DNA of 26,335 nt from JANNGC01 sp043757045 (GTDB taxonomy: Bacteria; Verrucomicrobiota; Verrucomicrobiia; Limisphaerales; SIBH01): assembly GCA_043757045.1 (NCBI GenBank), contig JAYVQC010000122.1, positions 1-26,335 of the forward strand. Direction: 5' to 3'. A program made the translations under genes and the position numbers. Positions 16,159-22,514 of this stretch are shown here, piece after piece (the stretch's first letter is position 1; each line of letters begins with the position of its first letter). The notes below the pieces were generated by a model. The model saw nothing but the letters and a program-made list of their open reading frames with translations. It made no database searches and was not told the origin of the DNA.

Positions 16159-16578
16159 ATGCGTAAAGTTCTTTCAGTACCTGCCGGCCTCACTCACGAC
16201 TGGATTTTGCAGCACAAAGTCTATTCGTGCCCTGATGAATATCTCTATCCTGAATCCAAGCACCTTGCTCCACGAGATGCCGAAGGCGACATCCATGTTG
16301 TCTTCAGAATTGATTCGGTGCATTTAGCAAACCCTTTGGACATCGACGCTGAGAATCTTCCAGAACATGCTCACGCCCGTATCTCCAGCTACATTTCTGC
16401 GGTGCAACACATGGAAGGAATTTTGGACAATGGCGGGCTGTATCGTTTTTATCTGTTGTCGGAGTGTGAGGAGGGCCATCTAAATTCACCGGCGAAAACA
16501 AGAACGCGTTTAACAAATGCTCGCTGTTTTGATTTTGAGAAATTGGTCAGCGACAGACCCTTTGTTGAGCCGCTTTGA
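16159..16578 (+). CDS. Unrecognised protein of 139 residues
   Basis: The frame begins MRKVLSVPAGLTHDWILQHK and has no signal peptide or membrane segment. It has a mixed alpha/beta look with several Cys and His (Y-S-C-P-D-E-Y, H-A-H-A-R, L-S-E-C-E-E-G-H, A-R-C-F-D-F) but no arrangement I can assign to a metal site or a family. It starts 18 nt after the preceding anchor protein, so the two may form a unit. Codon use is less GC-rich than in flanking conserved genes. It is in the acquired-looking stretch between moxR and DUF58. Confidence 0.55.
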   Translation: MRKVLSVPAGLTHDWILQHKVYSCPDEYLYPESKHLAPRDAEGDIHVVFRIDSVHLANPLDIDAENLPEHAHARISSYISAVQHMEGILDNGGLYRFYLLSECEEGHLNSPAKTRTRLTNARCFDFEKLVSDRPFVEPL

Positions 16579-16604
16579 CAAACTTCACCAGGTGATTTCC
16601 GGAC

Positions 16605-16727
16605 ATGGAGAAAACATTCCAAACCCTGAACGAACTCGAAACGGCCGGCTTGGTCACGCGCTACGCCGGCGGCGGCGCGTTCGCGTTGAGCTTTTACACC
16701 GAACCCATCGTGACCGGGACTGCGCCC
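16605..16727 (+). pseudogene. Truncated nucleotidyltransferase-like gene (DUF6036/AbiEii-like N-terminus)
   Basis: The first ~38 codons read MEKTFQTLNELETAGLVTRY then A-G-G-G-A-F-A-L-S-F-Y-T-E-P-I-V-T. This matches the start of nucleotidyltransferase-like proteins in which Y-A-I-G-G-A and F-Y-x-E-P-I-x-T are followed by a D-x-D-V-F catalytic segment. Here homology stops just before the expected D-L-D-V and is replaced by a 107-bp repeat element. The frame stays open by chance to 16967, where its TGA overlaps the KilA-N ATG. Without the catalytic acidic residues it cannot be an active transferase. In intact form such genes often belong to toxin-antitoxin-like loci. Confidence 0.6.
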
Positions 16728-16834
16728 GGAGCGCGGGCTTCAGCCCGCTTCACCGTCCGCCAACCCGACGCACCCGATCCGAGTTCACGGCTCACTTCCG
16801 TCAGCATGTTGAAGCGGCGTGAACGCCGCGCTCC
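16728..16834. repeat. 107-bp repeat element with inverted ends
   Basis: The element begins GGAGCGCGG and ends with its exact reverse complement CCGCGCTCC. Inside each end is a stem-loop: GCGGGC-TTCA-GCCCGC (16733-16748) and GCGGCG-TGAA-CGCCGC (16814-16829). The ~65 nt between the hairpins contain no sense ORF of note. It interrupts the nucleotidyltransferase-like frame. It looks like a small non-autonomous or REP-type element. Confidence 0.65.
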
Positions 16835-16904
16835 GCCGTCCCGCGCGCTGCGATTGGGTCTGCGACCACAGCCGCGCTTCGTTCCAGCCAGCGGAAATTC
16901 CAAA

Positions 16905-16922
16905 CCCGTCGAATTCGACGGG
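16905..16922. promoter_or_regulatory. 18-bp perfect palindrome upstream of the KilA-N gene
   Basis: CCCGTCGAATTCGACGGG is a perfect palindrome ending 41 nt before the KilA-N start. Its 16-bp core recurs inside the KilA-N coding sequence at 17170-17195. An operator for a DNA-binding product is a reasonable guess, but a copied fragment of the gene itself would look the same. Confidence 0.4.
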
Positions 16923-16963
16923 ATTAAAAACTCCAGCAAACGCCATCTTGCACGGTTGACCGC

Positions 16964-17806
16964 ATGAGCAAACCAAAGACAACCACCATCGAAGTCCAAG
17001 GCGCGGCCATCACTGTTCTTTCCCAAAAGGAACAGGACTTCATCTGCCTCACGGACATCGCCCGGTTCAAGAATCCCGAACGCTCCGATGATCTCGTGCG
17101 GAACTGGCTGCGCACCCGCGATACGGTTGAGTTCCTCGGCGTCTGGGAACGGCTCAACAATCCAAGTTTTAATTCCGTCGAATTCGACGGAATTAGAATT
17201 CAGGCCGGCTTGAACAGTTTTACACTCAACCCAAAGCAGTGGATTGAGAAAACCGGCGCAGTGGGCATCGTTTCCAGCGCCGGACGCTACGGTGGTACCT
17301 TCGCGCACAAGGACATCGCGTTTGAGTTCGCGTCCTGGGTTTCCGTCGAGTTTCGGCTCTACCTCATCCGGGAATTCCAACGGCTCAAGGACGACGAAAG
17401 TCGCCGTCTCTCGCTGGCATGGAATCTCAACCGCACGCTGTCGAGGCTGAACTATCGCATCCACACCGACGCGGTGAAGGCGCACCTGATTCCGCCGGAA
17501 GTTACGCCCGCGCAGGCGGCGATCACTTACGCGAGCGAGGCGGATTTGCTCAACGTCGCGCTGTTTGGGCACACCGCGCGGCAATGGCGGGAGGCGAATC
17601 CCAAGCTGGAAGGCAACGTGCGCGATTACGCGAGCGTGGAGCAACTGCTCGTCCTCGCCAACATGGAGGGCATGAACGCCGAGTTCATTCACATGGGATT
17701 GGCGCAGGGCGAAAGATTGAAACGGCTCAATCAAATCGCCATCCGGCAGATGCAGGTTTTGACTTCCTCGAACGTGAAGGCGTTGCCGGGCGCAAAGGGA
17801 AAATGA
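16964..17806 (+). CDS. KilA-N domain DNA-binding protein
   Basis: This 280-residue protein matches chromosomal KilA-N proteins: F-I-C-L-T-D-I-A-R-F-K near residue 26, V-R-N-W-L-R-T-R-D-T-V-E-F-L-G-V-W-E, N-S-V-E-F-D-G-I, S-F-T-L-N-P-K-Q-W-I-E-K-T, and G-R-Y-G-G-T-F-A-H-K-D-I-A-F-E-F-A-S-W. It ends with a helical tail. KilA-N is a DNA-binding domain of phage antirepressors and related proteins; host versions like this are widespread and of unclear role, often near defence or mobile genes. It is the last gene of the accessory segment between moxR and DUF58. The gene contains a 26-bp perfect palindrome whose core also lies just upstream of the start. The start ATG overlaps the stop of the truncated frame before it. 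Confidence 0.88.
   Translation: MSKPKTTTIEVQGAAITVLSQKEQDFICLTDIARFKNPERSDDLVRNWLRTRDTVEFLGVWERLNNPSFNSVEFDGIRIQAGLNSFTLNPKQWIEKTGAVGIVSSAGRYGGTFAHKDIAFEFASWVSVEFRLYLIREFQRLKDDESRRLSLAWNLNRTLSRLNYRIHTDAVKAHLIPPEVTPAQAAITYASEADLLNVALFGHTARQWREANPKLEGNVRDYASVEQLLVLANMEGMNAEFIHMGLAQGERLKRLNQIAIRQMQVLTSSNVKALPGAKGK
17170..17195. repeat. 26-bp perfect palindrome inside the KilA-N gene
   Basis: The palindrome is centred on GAATTC with the core CCGTCGAATTCGACGG, extended symmetrically by TAATT/AATTA flanks. It encodes N-S-V-E-F-D-G-I, a segment conserved in this protein family. The symmetry may therefore be a by-product of codon choice or an internal binding site. Confidence 0.6.
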
Positions 17807-17825
17807 ATTCGTCATTCATCATTCA
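17807..17825. repeat. ATTCGTCATTC-type repeat half-site
   Basis: ATTCGTCATTCATCATTCA directly follows the KilA-N stop codon. It matches the right arm of the larger repeat at 20403-20585. It sits at the right boundary of the accessory segment. Confidence 0.45.
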
Positions 17826-17837
17826 AGATTTTCTGAC

Positions 17838-18746
17838 ATGATCCCCCGCGAGATTCTCAAAAAGATTCGTCAGATCGAGCTGCGCACGAACCGGCTCGTG
17901 AACGAGACGCTCGGCGGGCAATACCACTCCGTCTTTAAGGGGCAGGGCATGAACTTCGAGGAGGTGCGCGAGTATCAGCCCGGCGACGAGGTGCGGACGA
18001 TTGATTGGAACGTCACGGCGCGGATGAATCATCCGTTCGTGAAGAAGTTTGTCGAGGAGCGCGAACTCACGCTCATGCTCGTGGTGGATTTGAGCGGCTC
18101 GGGACTGTTTGGTTCGGGCGAGCAATCAAAGCGCGAACTGGCGGCGGAGATTGCTTCGGTGCTCGCGTTCTCGGCCATCCGCAACAACGACAAGGTGGGG
18201 CTGATTCTTTTCACCGGCGAGGTGGAGAAATACATGCCGCCGAAAAAGGGCCGACGCCATGTGCTGCGCGTCATCCGCGAGATTCTGTTCTTCGAGCCGA
18301 AGGGGCGCGGGACGAACATCAGCGGCGCGCTGGAGTTTTTGAACCGCGTCACGGCGCATCGTGCGATCACGGTGGTCATCTCGGACTTTCTGGAAACGAG
18401 CGCAGAGCGGAGCAACTCCCCTGCTCCGTTGTCCTCGTCGTTGCGGCAGACGAACCGCCGGCACGACGTGGTGGCGGTGCAGATTATTGATCGGCACGAA
18501 CTGGAATTGCCCGCGCTGGGCCGCTTGATTTTGCAGGACGCGGAGACGGGCGACGTGGTGGAAGTGAACACCAGCGCGGGCACGCGCCGCGCCTTCGCCG
18601 AGCGGCAGGAACAGCAGCAGGCGGCCTTGATCCGTCTGCTCCGCACGGCGCGTGTGGATGCCATCCGGTTGCACACCAACGAATCTTACGCTTCGGCGCT
18701 GGGTCGTTTCTTTGAGACGCGGGAGAAGCGGAGGATGCGCGGTTAA
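17838..18746 (+). CDS. DUF58 domain protein (MoxR/Bat cluster)
   Basis: A 302-residue protein with the DUF58 pattern: G-Q-Y-H-S-V-F-K-G-Q-G-M-N-F-E-E-V-R-E-Y-Q-P-G-D-E-V-R-T-I-D-W-N-V-T-A-R near residues 28-62. A VWA-like fold follows with D-L-S-G-S-G (~77-82) and a strand V-I-S-D-F-L. DUF58 proteins are regular partners of MoxR ATPases and are encoded next to BatA/BatB. No membrane segment is visible, so it is probably cytoplasmic. A Ser/Pro-rich insertion (E-R-S-N-S-P-A-P-L-S-S-S) lies before the R-R-H-D-V-V strand. It begins 31 nt after the KilA-N gene, although its natural upstream neighbour would be moxR at 14900. The DUF4381-like gene follows after 1 nt. Confidence 0.93.
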   Translation: MIPREILKKIRQIELRTNRLVNETLGGQYHSVFKGQGMNFEEVREYQPGDEVRTIDWNVTARMNHPFVKKFVEERELTLMLVVDLSGSGLFGSGEQSKRELAAEIASVLAFSAIRNNDKVGLILFTGEVEKYMPPKKGRRHVLRVIREILFFEPKGRGTNISGALEFLNRVTAHRAITVVISDFLETSAERSNSPAPLSSSLRQTNRRHDVVAVQIIDRHELELPALGRLILQDAETGDVVEVNTSAGTRRAFAERQEQQQAALIRLLRTARVDAIRLHTNESYASALGRFFETREKRRMRG

Positions 18747-18747
18747 C

Positions 18748-19404
18748 ATGGCGACAAACTCCGGCATCCTCATTCCGCCGCCCGCGCCACCCTCCACGGT
18801 GGCGGGCACGAATGACATCCGCCCGATCAAGCCGCCGGTCGCGGTGCCGAATCCGTGGGCGTGGGTGTGGTGGACGGGGGGCGTGCTGGCCCTCGCGGCC
18901 TTGGTGGCGCTGGCGATTGCGCTGCTGCGCAGGAAGCAGCAGCGCCGCGCCTTCGTGCCGCCGGTGCCGCCGCATGTTCGCGCGCGACAGAAGCTGGAAG
19001 CCGCGCTGCTGCTCATCAACGAGCCGCGTGCCTTCGCCATCGCGGTGTCGGACGCGGTGCGCGTGTATCTCGAAGAACGGTTTCAACTCCGCGCGCCGGA
19101 GCGGACGACGGAGGAATTTCTGCGCGACCTGCAAAAAACTTCCGCACTGACCGCGCCGCAGAAGGAAAGCCTCAGCGCCTTTCTCGACCAGTGCGACTTG
19201 ATGAAGTTCGCGCGCTTCGAGCCGACGGAGGCCGCGTTGCGCGAACTGCATGAGTCCGCGCTGCGCCTTGTCCACGAGACACAGCACGACATCCCCGCGC
19301 CAGCACCGCCGCCGCTGCCGGATACAGCGTGCCGCCAGCGTCCCGCTGGCGATACGGAAACTTCCCCCGGCCAGCGGGACGCTGGCGGCACGTTGCCACC
19401 CTGA
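18748..19404 (+). CDS. DUF4381-like single-pass membrane protein of the Bat cluster
   Basis: A 218-residue protein with a Pro-rich N-terminal segment, one membrane helix (residues ~38-60, W-V-W-W-T-G-G-V-L-A-L-A-A-L-V), a basic R-R-K-Q-Q-R-R stop-transfer, and a cytoplasmic helical domain. That domain has V-R-V-Y-L-E-E-R-F and T-T-E-E-F-L-R-D-L followed by L-x-x-F-L-D-Q-C-D-L-M-K-F-A-R, the pattern of DUF4381-type proteins between DUF58 and BatA. The start ATG is 1 nt after the DUF58 stop; the longer frame reads back into DUF58. The last ~25 residues (R-Q-R-P-A-G-D ... G-Q-R-D-A-G-G) are encoded by a perfect 23-bp inverted repeat and are probably not part of the ancestral protein. Its TGA shares one base with the BatA ATG. 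Confidence 0.78.
   Translation: MATNSGILIPPPAPPSTVAGTNDIRPIKPPVAVPNPWAWVWWTGGVLALAALVALAIALLRRKQQRRAFVPPVPPHVRARQKLEAALLLINEPRAFAIAVSDAVRVYLEERFQLRAPERTTEEFLRDLQKTSALTAPQKESLSAFLDQCDLMKFARFEPTEAALRELHESALRLVHETQHDIPAPAPPPLPDTACRQRPAGDTETSPGQRDAGGTLPP
19328..19392. repeat. Perfect 23-bp inverted repeat within the end of the DUF4381-like gene
   Basis: The arm at 19328-19350 (contains GCCGCCAGCGTCCCGCTGGC) is the exact reverse complement of 19370-19392, with a 19-nt loop. It ends 12 nt before the BatA start. The sense strand is read as the C-terminal tail of the preceding protein. Confidence 0.85.
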
Positions 19405-20402
19405 TGAACTTCAGCTTCAACCAGCCTTGGCTGCTGCTCCTGCTGCTCCTGCTTCCGCTCGCGGCATGGCTGCGCGGGAAGCGCGGCGTACGCCCGGCGT
19501 TTGTCTATTCCTCGGTCGCGCTGGTGAAGGAGGTCAGCAAATCCAGCCGTTCACGCGCCGGAGCTTTCTTGCACGCGTTGCGCTGGCTGGCGCTGGCGTT
19601 GCTCATCGTGGCGCTGGCGCGTCCGCAGAAGACGCAGACGGAAACATCCGTGCGTGCGAGCGGCGTGGACATTGTCATCGCGATCGATTTGTCCGGCAGC
19701 ATGGAGTCGGAGGATTTTGAGATCAAAGGCCAGCGTGTGAACCGCCTCGTCGTGGCGAAGGACACGGTGGCGAAGTTCATCGAGAAGCGGCCGAACGATC
19801 GCATCGGTCTCGTGGCCTTCGCCGGCAAGCCGTACATCGCCGCACCGCTCACGCTCGACCACGGTTTTCTCCGCGCCAACCTAGATCGCCTGGCGCTGCA
19901 CACGATTGAGGACGGCACGGCCATCGGAGCCGGACTCTCCGCCGCCGTGAACCGTCTGCGCGACGTGCGGTCGAAAAGCAAAATCGTGATCCTGATGACC
20001 GACGGCGTGAACAACGCCGGGAAAATTCCACCGCTCACCGCCGCCGAGGCCGCCAAGGCGCTGGACATGAAAGTCTATACGATTGGCGTGGGCATCCGTG
20101 GTAAAGCGCCCTTTCCGCAGATGACACCGTTCGGCAAACGCTACGTGATGGTGGATGTGGACGTGGATGAGCCGACGCTCACCGCCATCGCGGAAAAGAC
20201 CGGCGGAAAATACTTCCGCGCCGACAGCACCGACACGCTGCGAAAGATTTACGAGGAGATTGATCGCTTCGAGAAGACCGAGGCCGTGGTGAAGAAGTTT
20301 GTGCGGCGTGATGAGTTGTTCCACTGGTTCGCCGTGGGAGGATTATTGCTGCTGCTCATTGAAGTGCTGCTGGCGAACACGATTTGGAGGAGGTTGCCGT
20401 GA
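19404..20402 (+). CDS. batA: BatA-like VWA domain membrane protein
   Basis: This 332-residue protein has an N-terminal BatA segment (MNFSFNQPWLLLLLLLLPLA, then A-W-L-R-G-K-R-G) and a second helix (~51-68) ending A-L-A-R-P-Q. A VWA domain (~84-285) follows with the metal-site motif D-L-S-G-S (~91-95), a T-D-G-x-N-N near residue 195 and I-G-V-G. A final helix lies at ~308-327. Together these give the standard BatA topology with the VWA domain outside the cytoplasm. Bat proteins, first linked to aerotolerance in Bacteroides, work with MoxR ATPases in envelope processes that remain poorly defined. The start ATG overlaps the preceding TGA by one base; the longer open frame reads through the inverted repeat. 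BatB follows after an unusual 187-nt repeat-filled gap. Confidence 0.93.
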   Translation: MNFSFNQPWLLLLLLLLPLAAWLRGKRGVRPAFVYSSVALVKEVSKSSRSRAGAFLHALRWLALALLIVALARPQKTQTETSVRASGVDIVIAIDLSGSMESEDFEIKGQRVNRLVVAKDTVAKFIEKRPNDRIGLVAFAGKPYIAAPLTLDHGFLRANLDRLALHTIEDGTAIGAGLSAAVNRLRDVRSKSKIVILMTDGVNNAGKIPPLTAAEAAKALDMKVYTIGVGIRGKAPFPQMTPFGKRYVMVDVDVDEPTLTAIAEKTGGKYFRADSTDTLRKIYEEIDRFEKTEAVVKKFVRRDELFHWFAVGGLLLLLIEVLLANTIWRRLP

Positions 20403-20585
20403 GGCCAATGACGAATGACGAATGTCTAATGACGAAACGGGCATCCTGCTTGGGTGTGAAGCTCGCGCCACTCGCCTCGCTGCGCTCGAAACAGTTGGCT
20501 CGACGGAGTCTCGCCCCACCTCGCGCGTCGTTTAGTCATTCGGACTTCACTCGTCATTTGTCATTCGTCATTCGTCATTCCATCA
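20403..20585. repeat. Inverted repeat of AATGACG / CGTCATT units between batA and batB
   Basis: The left arm (about 20406-20437) carries repeated AATGACGAATG units and the right arm (about 20534-20580) repeated CATTCGTCATT units in reverse complement. About 100 nt of GC-rich sequence lie between. No gene of its own is supported; the short frame through it is low-complexity. A half-site of the same type follows the KilA-N gene at 17807. Confidence 0.7.
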
Positions 20586-20589
20586 ACGC

Positions 20590-22494
20590 ATGAACTTCGC
20601 CGCGCCCCAACTACTCTGGCTGCTCGTGCTGCTCCTGCCGCTCGGCGCGCTGCTCGCGTGGAGCTGGCGGCGGCGGCAGAAGTTGCTCGCGCAATTCATC
20701 AGCGCGCGGCTGCTGGAGTCGCTGATGTCCGGCGTGTCGAAGGGGCGGCAGAAATTCCGGCTCGTGCTGTTCCTTGTGGCGGTGGCGGCGTTGCTGTTCT
20801 CGCTGGCGCGTCCGCGCTGGGGTTTCTCTCTGGAAGAATCGAAGCAGAGCGGACTCGACATCGTGGTCGCCATTGACACGTCGAAAAGCATGTTGGCCGA
20901 TGACGTGCAACCCAACCGCCTGGCGCGCGCCAAACTCGCCGCCGTGGATTTGTTGCGCCTCGCCCAGAGCGACCGGCTCGGACTGGTCGCGTTCGCGGGA
21001 GGCGCTTTCCTGCAATGCCCGTTGTCGCTCGACGAGGAGGCGTTCCGGCAGAGCGTGGAATTTCTGGATGTGAATGTGATTCCACAAGGCGGCACCGCGC
21101 TGGCCGAGGCGATTCAGACCGCACGCGCGGCGTTCAAGGAGGAGAATGAGAATCACAAAATTCTCGTGCTCTTCACCGACGGCGAGGACAACGACGATGC
21201 CGACGCGGCAGTGGCGGCGGCGCGCGAGGGAAAGAAGGCGGGCCTGAGAATCTTCACCATCGGCGTCGGCACACCGAGCGGCGAAATCCTGAGCAGCAAG
21301 GATCCATTCGGCAATCGTGTCTTCATCAAGGACGCGGCGGGCAACGCCGTGAAGTCGCGCCTGAACGAACCGCTGCTCCAGCAGCTCGCGAAGGAGACGG
21401 ACGGATTTTATCTGCCACTCACAGGGGCGCGCAGCATGGAGGTGCTCTACGAACGCGGTCTCGCGCCGTTGCCGAAGTCCGATTCCGCCACGCGCACGGT
21501 GCGGCAGTATCACGAGCGGTTTCAGTGGTTCCTCGGCGCGGCGGTTTTGCTATTGTTGGCGGAGATGGTTTTTCCAGAGCGCAAAGTTAGTCCAAGGTCC
21601 AGGGTCCAAGGTCCAAAGTCAGCGGCGGTCGCGGTGGTGCTCGTGCTGTTTTGGTTTGTCGCGAATGGATTCGGCGCGGCGAGTGATGCGTTGAAAGATT
21701 ACGAGCGCGGGAAGTTTTCCCGTGCGCGCAGCGAGTTCGAGCGGCTGGCGGCGAAGAAACCGGACGATTCGCGCCTGCGCTACAATGCGGGTGCGGCGGC
21801 GTTTCAGGACGAGGATTACGATTCTGCGCTCAAACATTTCAACCAAACGCTGACCGCGCGCGACCTGAAGCTCCAGCAGCAGAGCTATTACAACCTCGGC
21901 AACACGCACTTCCGCCTCGGCGAAAAATCCGAGGACGCGAAGGACAAGCAGCAGCAGTGGGAGCAGGCCATCCATCAATACGAGAGCGCGTTCAAGCTGA
22001 ACACCAACGACGTGGACGCGCAGTTCAACATGGAGGTCGTGAAGCAGAAGCTGGAGGAACTCAAACAGCAGCAGAAGCAGGACAAACAGGATCAAAAGAA
22101 GGACGACAAGGACAGCAAAGACGACGAGAAGAAGGACGGAGAGAAAAAGCCGGAGGACAAGAAGGATGGGAAGGACGAGCAGAAGAAGGATGAGAAGTCC
22201 GACCAGCAAAAATCAGAAGACCAGAAGAAGCAGGAGCAGGATTCACAAAAGAAGGACGAGAAAGACGACAAAGCGGACCAGAAGAAACCGGATGACCAGC
22301 AAAGCGCGCAAGACCAGCGCGGCCAAGAGCCGGACAAGGCCGCGCAACCTAATTACGCGCGCGTCATGCAGATGACACCACAACAAGCGCAACAACTCCT
22401 CGACACGCAAAAGAGCGAGGAGAAGGCGATGATTTTCCAGCCGCAGAATCTCCGCACCAACCGTCCCAAAGATCGAATCTTTAAAGACTGGTGA
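20590..22494 (+). CDS. BatB-BatC fusion: VWA domain plus TPR protein
   Basis: A 634-residue protein. Residues 1-332 are BatB-like: two N-terminal helices, a VWA domain with D-T-S-K-S (~96-100) and F-T-D-G-E-D-N, and a third helix (~316-331). Residues ~333-344 (S-P-R-S-R-V-Q-G-P-K-S) are encoded by a 7-bp tandem repeat. A fourth helix (~345-362) then precedes TPR-like repeats (~366-475, A-L-K-D-Y-E-R-G-K-F, L-R-Y-N-A-G-A-A-A-F, Y-Y-N-L-G-N-T-H-F). This part corresponds to BatC, and its former signal peptide is now an internal helix. Residues ~490-580 are an extreme Lys/Asp/Glu/Gln low-complexity tract, and the end (N-Y-A-R-V-M-Q-M-T-P-Q-Q-A-Q-Q-L-L-D) is Bat-like again. No BatD follows. Confidence 0.9.
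   Translation: MNFAAPQLLWLLVLLLPLGALLAWSWRRRQKLLAQFISARLLESLMSGVSKGRQKFRLVLFLVAVAALLFSLARPRWGFSLEESKQSGLDIVVAIDTSKSMLADDVQPNRLARAKLAAVDLLRLAQSDRLGLVAFAGGAFLQCPLSLDEEAFRQSVEFLDVNVIPQGGTALAEAIQTARAAFKEENENHKILVLFTDGEDNDDADAAVAAAREGKKAGLRIFTIGVGTPSGEILSSKDPFGNRVFIKDAAGNAVKSRLNEPLLQQLAKETDGFYLPLTGARSMEVLYERGLAPLPKSDSATRTVRQYHERFQWFLGAAVLLLLAEMVFPERKVSPRSRVQGPKSAAVAVVLVLFWFVANGFGAASDALKDYERGKFSRARSEFERLAAKKPDDSRLRYNAGAAAFQDEDYDSALKHFNQTLTARDLKLQQQSYYNLGNTHFRLGEKSEDAKDKQQQWEQAIHQYESAFKLNTNDVDAQFNMEVVKQKLEELKQQQKQDKQDQKKDDKDSKDDEKKDGEKKPEDKKDGKDEQKKDEKSDQQKSEDQKKQEQDSQKKDEKDDKADQKKPDDQQSAQDQRGQEPDKAAQPNYARVMQMTPQQAQQLLDTQKSEEKAMIFQPQNLRTNRPKDRIFKDW
21590..21620. repeat. GTCCAAG heptad tandem repeat at the BatB/BatC junction
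   Basis: Four 7-bp units (GTCCAAG, GTCCAGG, GTCCAAG, GTCCAAA) and a partial GTC follow in tandem. They are in frame through the fused gene and encode the linker exactly between the BatB-like and BatC-like halves. Confidence 0.85.
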
Positions 22495-22514
22495 TCGAAC
22501 AGCGCCGCGCGCGC

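Noticed and set aside
16694..17815. 373-codon open frame on the minus strand
   Set aside because: It is antisense to the KilA-N gene and the repeat element. Its repeated S-N-S-V-E-F-D-G-I-like segments come from the DNA palindromes, not from a real protein.
19328..20585. CRISPR-like array in the Bat region
   Set aside because: The repeats are inverted pairs of different families without regularly spaced direct repeats or spacers.
22060..22320. Lys/Asp/Glu tract as a frameshift artefact
   Set aside because: The frame continues on both sides with recognisable TPR and Bat C-terminal sequence, so the tract is genuine coding sequence.
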